Assembly: GCA_035689165.1 (NCBI GenBank) | Contig: DASSLZ010000182.1 | Coordinates: forward strand, 1-11,555 | DNA length: 11,555 bases | Direction of reading: 5' to 3' | DNA from: DASQJL01 sp035689165 | GTDB lineage: Bacteria > Eisenbacteria > RBG-16-71-46 > SZUA-252 | In this document: positions 1-7,681 of the stretch, in pieces | Layout: every line of letters starts with the position of its first letter | How positions within the stretch are numbered: the stretch's first letter is position 1 | The notes under the pieces: model-generated | Databases searched by the model: none | Told to the model about the DNA's origin: nothing | The model's input: only the letters and a program-made list of their open reading frames with translations | Position numbers and translations under genes: made by a program

Positions 1-1590
<1,590 letters not shown>

Positions 1591-1633
1591 ACCGCCGAAG
1601 GTCCCCGAGCACGGGCAACGAAGGCCGGCCCTT

Positions 1634-2308
1634 TCACTCCTCCTCGTTGTGAGGACCGTCGGCAGCCGCTTCCTCCTCCGCAAAGTGGCCGTGCGCGGGG
1701 TGCGCCGACGCCGCGTAGAGCCGCTCGGCGTAGTGCAAGTAGGTCACGTAGGCCCCGACGTACTTCCTGCCGGCCTCGACGTCCCCGGGCGCGTAGCCCT
1801 TGAGCGCGGCGACCTTCTCGAACTGCTCGCGAAGCCCTTCCTCGACACCACGCTGCAGCAGCTTCATCAGCGGAGCGACGTCACCGGTCGCGATTGCTTT
1901 ATCCGCGGCCGGGATCGCCGGGCCGAGATCGCGTCCCGCGGGCTTCAGCCCGTCGTAGGGCGCGCCTTCGCCGGCGCGGTGGACGCGGACCAGCGTCTCG
2001 AAGAACCAGGTATCGGCGACGTCCTTCGCGTCGGCGCCGAGCTTGCGGAGCTTCGTCGTGCGCTCGAACGCGCGGCGGATCTCGGGCTCGTCCTTCTTCT
2101 GCACCCAGATCAGTACGAGGTTGGGGTCGCCGGCCTGGAGCGCCTGGCGGGCGGCGGTCACGACGGGACCGTCGAGGCCGTCGCAGTGGGCTTGGGCCGG
2201 GGTCGGCCAGGCGGCCCAGAGCAGGGCGATGACGATGGCGAAGGGAACAAGGGCGGTGGTGCGACGGTGCGTCGCCGAGCGCGGCGGCGCAAGACGGGGC
2301 GTGGCCAT
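1634..2308 (-). CDS. DUF6448 family secreted protein with HCD mature N-terminus
   Basis: A 224-residue protein that I recognise as DUF6448 from its core: HCDGLDGPVV, NLVLIWVQKKDE, RVHRAGEGAPYDGLKPAG and GPAIPAADKAI. Residues 1-40 are a signal peptide (basic N-region, hydrophobic stretch about 20-34, Ala-Gln-Ala before the cut), so the exported protein should start exactly at His41-Cys42-Asp43. The rest looks helical. The C-terminal 25 residues are rich in His, Glu and Asp (HPAHGHFAEEE and DGPHNEEE), which suggests metal binding. The ATG at 2308 has GGAG six bases upstream. The family has no known function. The HCD terminus recalls the metal hook of nickel superoxide dismutase, but the second hook cysteine is absent (see findings). 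The gene is probably monocistronic, with a possible -10 box at 2369-2374. Confidence 0.9.
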   Translation of the reverse strand: MATPRLAPPRSATHRRTTALVPFAIVIALLWAAWPTPAQAHCDGLDGPVVTAARQALQAGDPNLVLIWVQKKDEPEIRRAFERTTKLRKLGADAKDVADTWFFETLVRVHRAGEGAPYDGLKPAGRDLGPAIPAADKAIATGDVAPLMKLLQRGVEEGLREQFEKVAALKGYAPGDVEAGRKYVGAYVTYLHYAERLYAASAHPAHGHFAEEEAAADGPHNEEE

Positions 2309-2368
2309 GGGATACTCCTCGACACGGACGGCGCCGCGTCGCCGCCCTGGTTGTGCGCGCGCACTTCA

Positions 2369-2374
2369 TTTATA
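2369..2374 (-). promoter_or_regulatory. Possible -10 box for the DUF6448 gene
   Basis: Read on the minus strand, TATAAA sits in the only AT-rich island of the 175-base gap between the DUF6448 and lipoprotein genes. It lies about 60 bases before the DUF6448 start, giving a leader of about 53 bases. A TG lies immediately before the box, but no convincing -35 is seen 16-18 bases further up (ATCGAC at best). In 70 percent GC DNA a TATAAA is rare, which is the main support. Confidence 0.35.
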
Positions 2375-2403
2375 CACCCGGCCACCCGCGGCGTCGATGG
2401 CCG

Positions 2404-2439
2404 GGAAGTCTTGAATCGCCCCCGCGCGACGGTGGAGAC
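2404..2439 (+). pseudogene. Decayed fragment of a receiver-domain C-terminus
   Basis: Thirty of 36 bases match 1551-1586, the last codons of the hybrid kinase's receiver domain, and the reading frame is kept. The kinase reads EVLNRLLATVET and then stops; here the frame reads EVLNRPRATVET and continues with Trp where the stop was. Four of the six mismatches are third-position or synonymous changes, as expected if the fragment came from a diverged homologous gene and not from a recent copy. Weaker similarity may extend left to about 2366 (Phe-x-His and Val-Asp/Glu positions). No start codon, ribosome site or rest of the domain is present, so it is taken as a gene relic. It ends 44 bases before the lipoprotein start. 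Confidence 0.55.
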
Positions 2440-2483
2440 TTGGAGCGGGACGAGGCGGCGAGGGGCCATCGTGGAGGTGGCAC

Positions 2484-3083
2484 ATGAGCCGAACGATTCG
2501 AGGCGGGTTCCTGGTTGCGTGTCTTCTGGCCGCGCTGGCCCTTTCCGCATGCGGCAAGAAGACGGAGAACCGCGGCACCCAGAACGAGCCTCTACAGATC
2601 ACCGACAGTCTTGCCGGCACGCCCGGCGCGGCCGGGCGCCCTCAGGGCTCCGCGAGCATTCCCACCGACCTGGACAGCATGGCCTTCCGCCCCAAGCTGG
2701 AGCAGGTGCGCGCCGACATCGATTCGGGAAACGCCCAGTACATCCAGGCATGGAAGGTGGGGAGCGCCGATCTCTTCGCGAACGTCTTCGCGAAGGAGGG
2801 CACCCTGATGCGCCGTGATGGAAACCTTCTCCAGGGGCGCGGACGGATCACCGCGGTCATGGGGGGCGTCTTCTCCAAGATCCGGATGCGCCAGGGGGAG
2901 ATCACGACCCGCTCACTTCGGGTCGTGGGCGATCGCGCCTATGAGACCGGCACCTACCTGTTCGAGACCGTTCCCGTGCGCGGCGGTCCCGCCTCGGTCG
3001 ACTCGGGTCCGTTCGTGCAGGTCTGGAAGTACGAGTCGGGGCAGTGGAAGATGTGGCGCAACGACGCGCGACCGCGCGGGTGA
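2484..3083 (+). CDS. Lipoprotein with SnoaL/DUF4440-like (NTF2-fold) domain
   Basis: A 199-residue protein with a type II signal peptide: Arg3/Arg6, a hydrophobic stretch 9-20 and the lipobox LSAC with lipidated Cys23. Mature residues after the Cys are Gly-Lys-Lys, so no Asp retention signal is seen and outer-membrane placement is possible. A polar linker (24-65) leads to an NTF2-like domain (about 70-197). Its helix holds YIQAWKVGSADLFANVF, followed by the GTLMRRDG, LQGRGRITAVMG, DRAYETGTYLFE and FVQVWKYESGQWKMWRND strands, the usual pattern of DUF4440/SnoaL-like proteins. Members of this fold bind small ligands or have lost catalysis, so no substrate can be named. GGAGG at 2473-2477 lies six bases before the ATG. 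Its stop is 6 bases from the stop of the convergent oxidoreductase gene. Confidence 0.88.
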   Translation: MSRTIRGGFLVACLLAALALSACGKKTENRGTQNEPLQITDSLAGTPGAAGRPQGSASIPTDLDSMAFRPKLEQVRADIDSGNAQYIQAWKVGSADLFANVFAKEGTLMRRDGNLLQGRGRITAVMGGVFSKIRMRQGEITTRSLRVVGDRAYETGTYLFETVPVRGGPASVDSGPFVQVWKYESGQWKMWRNDARPRG

Positions 3084-3089
3084 CTCGCC

Positions 3090-3740
3090 CTATTTCCGGA
3101 TCAGCTTGAACGCCGAGCCGCCCTTCCCGCTCCGGAAGTAATTCACGATCCAGACCATCGCGAGCGGCTCGAGGTAGCGGGCGTTCTCGATCCCGCCGAG
3201 ATCCACGGTATCCGGCCATCCGAACGCTTCCAGTACCTGCCGCACTTCGTTCTTGGCGGCGTCGTCGTTGCCGGCGATGAACATCGTGGGCGGTCCGTCA
3301 GGGTAGGTCGGCCGGAACATGTCGGGATTGCCGACGATGTTGAAGGCCTTGACCACGCGGGCCTGGGGCATCCAGCGCTGGACGTTCTCCCCCGCGGAGT
3401 CGCCGCCCGCCACGGCGAGCACCGGAGGCCTGCCGGGCACGCTGTAGTCGAGCGGGTTCGTGGTATCGATGACGACCTTGCCCTTCAAGTTCTCGGGCTT
3501 GGCCAGCGTGATCGCGTTCTCGGTGCCGCTCCAGGCCGTCGCGAGCACCGCGAGCTCCGCGTGCGCTGCCGCGTCGGCGAAGGTTCCCGAGGAGGTCTTT
3601 CCCTTGGCGCCCTTCCGCCACTCCTTCACGTCCTCGCGATCCGGCTCGCGGCTTCCCATCATCACGTCGTGGCCGAGCGCCGCGAAGCCGGTGCCGATGG
3701 CCTTGCCCACACTACCCGATCCCAGGATTCCGATCTTCAT
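3090..3740 (-). CDS. NADPH-dependent F420 reductase family / NAD(P)-binding oxidoreductase (COG2085-like)
   Basis: A 216-residue Rossmann protein. It starts MKIGILGSGSVG, with the dinucleotide-binding GxGxxG at residues 7-12. Ser30-Arg31 after the second strand is the usual NADP 2'-phosphate contact in this family. Conserved strands VVIDTTNPL (89-97) and VVKAFNIVG (129-137) and the C-terminal NYFRSGKGGSAFKLIRK complete the pattern of F420:NADP oxidoreductase-like proteins. Many bacterial members do not use F420, and no F420 gene is visible here, so the hydride partner is unknown. The open frame runs 45 codons further upstream to 3875, but the ATG at 3740 is chosen because GAGGAAGG lies about 8 bases before it and the Rossmann fold starts right at it. 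It is divergent from the next gene. Confidence 0.9.
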   Translation of the reverse strand: MKIGILGSGSVGKAIGTGFAALGHDVMMGSREPDREDVKEWRKGAKGKTSSGTFADAAAHAELAVLATAWSGTENAITLAKPENLKGKVVIDTTNPLDYSVPGRPPVLAVAGGDSAGENVQRWMPQARVVKAFNIVGNPDMFRPTYPDGPPTMFIAGNDDAAKNEVRQVLEAFGWPDTVDLGGIENARYLEPLAMVWIVNYFRSGKGGSAFKLIRK

Positions 3741-3893
3741 CGCTCGCCCTTCCTCAAGCGCGGCGCTGAGGCCGCGCGGTTCGTAACGGTTCGTCCCGGA
3801 GGGACGCTGCCGCCCTCGCGGGCGTGGCCCGGACGCCAACTCCCGACCGACGCTCTCCTTAGACGGGGAGGGCACGTGGGCCGATTCGGGGGC

Positions 3894-3902
3894 TGCTATC
3901 CT
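3894..3902 (+). promoter_or_regulatory. Possible extended -10 element just upstream of the ATG at 3909
   Basis: TGCTATCCT fits the extended -10 form TGnTAnnnT. Its last base is six bases before the ATG at 3909, so transcription would begin at or next to the start codon and the message would be leaderless. No Shine-Dalgarno sequence precedes that ATG, which agrees. No -35 box is seen 17 bases upstream. The match is short and could be chance. Confidence 0.3.
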
Positions 3903-3908
3903 TTTTCC

Positions 3909-4652
3909 ATGAGATCCGGTGCTCTCTCATGGGGCTGGGCGGCGCGGCTGGCCCTCGCCTTGCTCTCGATCGTCACCTGGACGGCGGGATCTTCAATGGC
4001 CGCGGGGGCGGGCGCGGGGGACTGGAATCGCGGTTCTCTCCCCCCCTCCATCCGCGACCGCGTCCACTTCGCCGCGAGCGACGTCCCCGCGTTTCCCATG
4101 GACGATGCGCGGCTGTCGCGGGCGAAGCAGTGGCCGAAGACCCTGACGATCGGCGGGGTGCCCTGCGCGCTCCGCATTCACGCGTGGGACGACGACGACG
4201 CGATCGCGGTCGCGTCGCTCGAGGACGTCGAGGAGCATAGCCGGGTGATGCTGTTCTACGACACGACACGATCGCGATGGGACGCGGCCAACGCCGGCTG
4301 GGGTCCTCGCTACCTCTGGAACGAGAAGGGGAAGCTGATCCAGCGGATCTGGTACGAGCCGGACAGCACCCGTCTCGTGACCCACGACTACACCTACTAC
4401 AAGGATGGGAAGCTCCTGGGCTATTCGCGGCGCGAGGAGAAGCGCAGGTCTTCGCGGAACGGCGCGAGCCCCTACCAGTTCCTGTCCGAGTTCTTCTCCA
4501 AGGATGGCCGGCTGCTCGCGGTCGCCTACGAGAACATGAGCGCCCGTTCCCGCGATTCGGTCTACGCCTGGAAGGGGACGACAGTCCCTTATGACGAGTT
4601 CCGCATGAAGACCCACGTTCTCTACTCGAGCGCGCACCCCGGGAGTCGCTGA
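3909..4652 (+). CDS. Exported protein of unknown function with WD/MORN-like strand repeats
   Basis: A 247-residue protein from the ATG at 3909. I do not recognise a family. Residues 1-31 form a signal peptide (Arg2 and Arg13, then a hydrophobic ALALLSIVTW core and Ala-rich cleavage region), with no lipobox, so it is periplasmic, secreted or surface-bound. The body is rich in aromatic and charged residues. It holds three strand-turn-strand units of similar form: LWNEKGKLIQRIWYE, YYKDGKLLGYSRREE and FFSKDGRLLAVAYE. Each has a Lys-Gly or Asp-Gly turn, like MORN or toxin_22-type beta hairpins. There is a single Cys in the middle. Start choice is uncertain: the in-frame GTG at 3876 has GGAGG four bases upstream and would add 11 residues, while the ATG at 3909 has only the possible -10 at 3894-3902. 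It lies 70 bases before the L,D-transpeptidase gene and may be cotranscribed with it. Confidence 0.75.
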   Translation: MRSGALSWGWAARLALALLSIVTWTAGSSMAAGAGAGDWNRGSLPPSIRDRVHFAASDVPAFPMDDARLSRAKQWPKTLTIGGVPCALRIHAWDDDDAIAVASLEDVEEHSRVMLFYDTTRSRWDAANAGWGPRYLWNEKGKLIQRIWYEPDSTRLVTHDYTYYKDGKLLGYSRREEKRRSSRNGASPYQFLSEFFSKDGRLLAVAYENMSARSRDSVYAWKGTTVPYDEFRMKTHVLYSSAHPGSR

Positions 4653-4722
4653 CCGCGTATTCGGCGCTGTTCGGATTCCGGACGGCCGCGCCGCGCGCCG
4701 CTCCCCGCGCGAGGAGCTATCG

Positions 4723-6342
4723 ATGCTTTCGCTACGGAACGCCTCCATTCCCGCGCTATTCGTCCTGCTCATCCTGGCCACCGCCAACTACGCGCCGGCC
4801 CCTCCCGGCGTGGCCGAGCGGGTGCAGGTGCGCCTGCCCGGACTGGAGCAGGGCTCGCTCACCCTGTGCGGGGAGCGGCTCTGGCAGCCGAAGGCGCTCG
4901 CGCGATTCTACAAGGCGCGCCAGGCCCGCCCCGCCTGGGGCGGACGCGACGCCGAGGACATCGTGCAGGCGATCCGCGGCGTGACGGCCGACGGCTTGAA
5001 TCCCGGCGATTACCACCTGAAGACGATCGAGCAGATGGTGGCCGAGCGGGAGAACGGCTCGACCCCCGAGCTGGAGGGGGACCTGGACATCCTTCTCTCC
5101 GACGCGGTGGCCGCGATCGCGGATCACGTGCGCTACGGGCGCGTGAAGCCGGTGACGCTGAACGCCGCCTGGAACGTGGATCCGCGCGAGGGGGCGCCCC
5201 CGCTGGAGCAGCAGCTGGCCGAGATCCGTTCGGCGCCCGATCTGTCCCGCGCGATCCAGGCGCGGCGGCCCGATCACTTCATCTACCGGGGGCTGGTGCG
5301 CGAGCTGGCCTCGCTGCGTGACATCGAGGACCAGGGCGGATGGCCGCGCGTCGCGTCGGGACGACCCGTCGCCCCCGGCGGTCGTGACGAGCGGATCGCC
5401 GGCGTGCGGCGCCGTCTGGAGGCGAGCGGGGACTATCGCGGCGGGGCCGGAGCCGATCCGTCGCACTACGACGCTTCGCTCGCCAAGGCGGTCCGCCAGT
5501 TCCAGGAGCTGCATCGGATTCCCCCGGACGGCGTGATCGGGCCGACGACGGTCGCGGCGATGAACGTGCCCGTGCAGGCGCGGATCAACCAGGTCCGCGC
5601 GAATCTCGAGCGCGCCCGCTGGGTGCTGAACGGGCTTCACGACGACTTCCTGCTCGTGAACATCCCCGCCTTCAAGGCCTACCTGATCCGCGATCAGCGC
5701 CGGATCTGGGAGGCGCGGACGCAGGTGGGCGACGAGTACATGAAGACCCCGACCTTCCGCTCGATGATGCAGACGGTGGTCTTCAACCCCGATTGGACGG
5801 TGCCGGCGTCGATCGCCAAGTACGAGGTGCTGGACGCCATGCGGAACGGCGACAACGTGCTCTTGAAGTGGGGGCTCCGCGTGTACGACCGGCGCGGGCG
5901 CGAGGTCCATCCCGCTTCGGTCAACTGGGACGCCCCGCCCGAGCGTTTCCCCTACACGCTGCGGCAGCTGCCGGGCTCGCGCAATCCGCTCGGCCGCGTC
6001 AAGTTCCTCTTCCCGAACAAGTACTCGATCTACCTCCATGACACGCCGAACAAGCGGCTCTTCGCGGCGCGGGACCGGACCTTCAGCCACGGATGCATCC
6101 GCGTGGAGAACGCCATGGAGCTCGCGGACCTGTTGCTCCGCGATCAGATCGGAACCGGCGGCGTGCGGAACGCCGTGGCGGAGGGAGCGACGCGAAACGT
6201 GGCGCTGGAGCATCCGATCCCGGTGCTGATCGTCTACTGGACGGTGAGCGTGGGCGCCAAGGGCGACGTGCACTACGCAAACGACATCTATGGGTACGAC
6301 GCGCCGCTGGCCGCGGCGCTGAACGCGGGGCGGAGGGGGTAG
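4723..6342 (+). CDS. YcbB/LdtD-type L,D-transpeptidase with peptidoglycan-binding domain
   Basis: A 539-residue envelope enzyme that forms 3-3 cross-links in peptidoglycan, or attaches proteins to it, by cutting a tetrapeptide donor. Residues 1-25 are a signal peptide or membrane anchor. Residues about 50-205 are the helical scaffold domain of the YcbB type (LARFYKARQARPAW, DGLNPGDYHL). Residues about 222-285 are a peptidoglycan-binding_1 domain (VRQFQELHRIPPDGVIGPTT). The YkuD catalytic domain spans about 300-475, with His439 in LHDTPNK and the SHGCIRV motif carrying His456 and nucleophile Cys458. The tail IYGYDAPL is typical of YcbB homologues. Length is close to the usual 540-615 residues. 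GAGGAG at 4711-4716 supports the ATG. All catalytic residues are present, so it should be active. As it uses cysteine, this type is usually insensitive to penicillins but sensitive to carbapenems (family knowledge). Confidence 0.95.
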   Translation: MLSLRNASIPALFVLLILATANYAPAPPGVAERVQVRLPGLEQGSLTLCGERLWQPKALARFYKARQARPAWGGRDAEDIVQAIRGVTADGLNPGDYHLKTIEQMVAERENGSTPELEGDLDILLSDAVAAIADHVRYGRVKPVTLNAAWNVDPREGAPPLEQQLAEIRSAPDLSRAIQARRPDHFIYRGLVRELASLRDIEDQGGWPRVASGRPVAPGGRDERIAGVRRRLEASGDYRGGAGADPSHYDASLAKAVRQFQELHRIPPDGVIGPTTVAAMNVPVQARINQVRANLERARWVLNGLHDDFLLVNIPAFKAYLIRDQRRIWEARTQVGDEYMKTPTFRSMMQTVVFNPDWTVPASIAKYEVLDAMRNGDNVLLKWGLRVYDRRGREVHPASVNWDAPPERFPYTLRQLPGSRNPLGRVKFLFPNKYSIYLHDTPNKRLFAARDRTFSHGCIRVENAMELADLLLRDQIGTGGVRNAVAEGATRNVALEHPIPVLIVYWTVSVGAKGDVHYANDIYGYDAPLAAALNAGRRG

Positions 6343-6417
6343 CGGCGGGCGGGCGAGCGAGGGCCGTAGCCCCGCTCAAGATCGGGACGGTCCGGCCGAT
6401 TTTCCTGGGGACCCGTC

Positions 6418-6442
6418 GCGCCGGGCCTTTGTGGGCCCGCGC
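6418..6442 (+). other. GC-rich hairpin between the L,D-transpeptidase and methyltransferase genes
   Basis: Bases 6418-6427 pair with 6434-6442 in a nine-base-pair stem with one bulged C (6421) and a six-base loop, TTTGTG. It is stable by inspection but has no T-run after it, so it is not a standard intrinsic terminator. It ends about 10 bases before the methyltransferase ribosome site and may stabilise or separate the two transcripts. Confidence 0.4.
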
Positions 6443-6462
6443 CGTCCTCCGGAGGGCTACCC

Positions 6463-7128
6463 ATGTCCCGAGTCCCGCTGAAGCAGCTCATCGGTATTCC
6501 GCTGAACGTCGTGCTGTTCCTGTTCCTCATGGTGATGGCGTGGGGAAGCTGGGACGGCTTCTTCGCGCATCCCGTCCGGGTGGGCGTCGTCGCGATCCAC
6601 CTCCTCATGATGCCGGTCATGACCCTGTGCACCGCGGGACGGAGCCGCGGCGTGAAGCACGCCCCCGACTGGCGCCCCTTCTTCCCGCTCCTGATGGCGC
6701 ACTCGCTCTTCACCGCGTGGGTCATGCCGTACATGGACGCGCGAAACATCGGGGTCCTTCCGGGCGGCGATGCCCTCCGATGGGCCGGACTGGCGGTGCT
6801 CGCCTCGGGTGCCTTGCTTCGCGTCTGGCCGATGATGGCGCTGGGGGGCCGCTTCGCGTCGGTCGCGGCCATCCAGAAGGGGCACTCGCTGCAGACCTCC
6901 GGCGTGTACGGCTTCGTGCGGCATCCTTCCTACGTAGGAATACTGCTCATGGACATTGGGTTCGCCGGCGTCTTCCGCAGCTCGGTCGCGGTGGCGCTCC
7001 TGCCGATCGTCTTCTGGATGTTCAAGCGCCGGATGGACGTGGAGGAGCAGCTCCTGGTCGAGGAGTTCGGCGAAACGTATCGCGGGTACATGGGACGGAC
7101 CGCGCGGCTCCTGCCGGGAGTGTATTGA
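6463..7128 (+). CDS. Isoprenylcysteine carboxyl methyltransferase (ICMT)-like membrane methyltransferase
   Basis: A 221-residue integral membrane protein with about five hydrophobic segments (near 10-28, 37-57, 72-90, 105-125 and 156-180). The C-terminal half has the signature of the ICMT/PEMT family: GVYGFVRHPSYVGILL (Arg153-His154-Pro155), then RRMDVEEQLLVEEFGETYRGY (Glu194/Glu195), and the terminal LLPGVY. In this family the Arg-His-Pro and Glu residues bind S-adenosylmethionine at the membrane surface. Bacteria lack prenylated CaaX proteins, so the real substrate is probably a lipid, isoprenoid or other small molecule and cannot be named. GGAGGG at 6451-6456 supports the ATG; that ribosome site is the right half of a 10-base palindrome (6446-6455). 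The gene is followed by a strong terminator. Confidence 0.88.
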   Translation: MSRVPLKQLIGIPLNVVLFLFLMVMAWGSWDGFFAHPVRVGVVAIHLLMMPVMTLCTAGRSRGVKHAPDWRPFFPLLMAHSLFTAWVMPYMDARNIGVLPGGDALRWAGLAVLASGALLRVWPMMALGGRFASVAAIQKGHSLQTSGVYGFVRHPSYVGILLMDIGFAGVFRSSVAVALLPIVFWMFKRRMDVEEQLLVEEFGETYRGYMGRTARLLPGVY

Positions 7129-7176
7129 TTCTCGAAACGTTTGTTCCTTGACGGGGGCAAATCCTCCACAATGGTG

Positions 7177-7212
7177 CGGGGGCTGGACCGTGGGTCTAGC
7201 CCCCGTTTTGTT
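7177..7212 (+). terminator. Intrinsic terminator after the methyltransferase gene
   Basis: Bases 7177-7189 pair with 7193-7205 in a 13-base-pair stem (one G-T wobble) closed by a three-base GTG loop, followed by TTTTGTT. This is a textbook rho-independent terminator, 48 bases after the methyltransferase stop. An identical CGGGGGC heptamer at 7152-7158 repeats the foot of the stem and could in principle pair with the same right arm. Confidence 0.88.
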
Positions 7213-7268
7213 CGCGGCTCACCCGCGGCGCGGCCGGACACAGAGCCGGCCCGCCCAGGAGGATATAC

Positions 7269-7667
7269 ATGAAGACCCGAATGCTGCCCCTGCTCTTCCT
7301 CGCTTCGCTCGTCATTCTCAGCTTCGCCCCGACCTTCGGCCAGGCGGCCGAGCCGGACCACATCGTCTCCGGCCCCGAGATCCAGGCCCGGATCGACCAG
7401 AAGATCCACTCCGAAGCGGACGACCGTCAGGCGATCCGCGACCTGCTCTCCCGGTCCGACGTGAAGCGCGTCGCGGGCCAGGCCGGGCTCGACCTCCGGC
7501 GCGCGGATGCCGCCATCGGCACCCTCTCCGGTCCCGAGCTCACGCGCATCGCGTCGCAGGCGCGCGACGCCAATTCCCAGCTCGCGGGCGGCAAGACGAT
7601 CACCATGACATGGACCATGGTGATCATCGTCGTGGTCGCGCTCGTGGTGCTGATCGCGGTTCTCTGA
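7269..7667 (+). CDS. PA2779-like small protein with signal peptide and C-terminal membrane helix
   Basis: A 132-residue protein. Residues 1-27 are a signal peptide (MKTR then a hydrophobic core, cut near GQAAEP). Residues about 33-105 are helical and contain DDRQAIRDLLSRSDVKRVAGQAGLD and the pattern AAIGTLSGPELTRIASQA, which match the PA2779 (DUF6627) family in its 'aligned helices plus leucine-rich turn' form. Gly107-Gly108 comes just before a final hydrophobic helix (about 113-132, MVIIVVVALVVLIAVL). The next gene starts 8-14 bases downstream and encodes a PA2778-type C39 peptidase, the pairing known from Pseudomonas and other bacteria. It is probably exported and held in a membrane by its tail. 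Function is unknown; it may be a substrate or partner of the peptidase. AGGAGG at 7257-7262, six bases before the ATG, is the strongest ribosome site in the window. Confidence 0.85.
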   Translation: MKTRMLPLLFLASLVILSFAPTFGQAAEPDHIVSGPEIQARIDQKIHSEADDRQAIRDLLSRSDVKRVAGQAGLDLRRADAAIGTLSGPELTRIASQARDANSQLAGGKTITMTWTMVIIVVVALVVLIAVL

Positions 7668-7681
7668 TCCAAGCCGTGAAG

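Noticed and set aside
1602..1636. Bidirectional terminator between the hybrid kinase and DUF6448 genes
   Set aside because: Only a four to five base-pair stem (GAAGG with CCTTTC) can be drawn around CCGGC and no T-run follows on either strand.
1649..2818. Open frame of 389 codons on the plus strand across the DUF6448 gene and into the lipoprotein gene
   Set aside because: It is antisense to a recognised family with a signal peptide and good ribosome site. Only its short part at 2404-2439 is meaningful, as a receiver-domain relic.
3741..3875. N-terminal extension of 45 residues on the oxidoreductase
   Set aside because: The Rossmann motif begins at the ATG at 3740, which has its own ribosome site, and the extension is Pro/Arg-rich with no homology that I recognise.
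4756..6273. Open frame of 505 codons on the minus strand opposite the L,D-transpeptidase gene
   Set aside because: It mirrors a well-supported gene with all catalytic motifs, its translation is His/Arg/Val/Leu-biased with no recognisable domain, and GC-rich codon use leaves few stops in this antisense frame.
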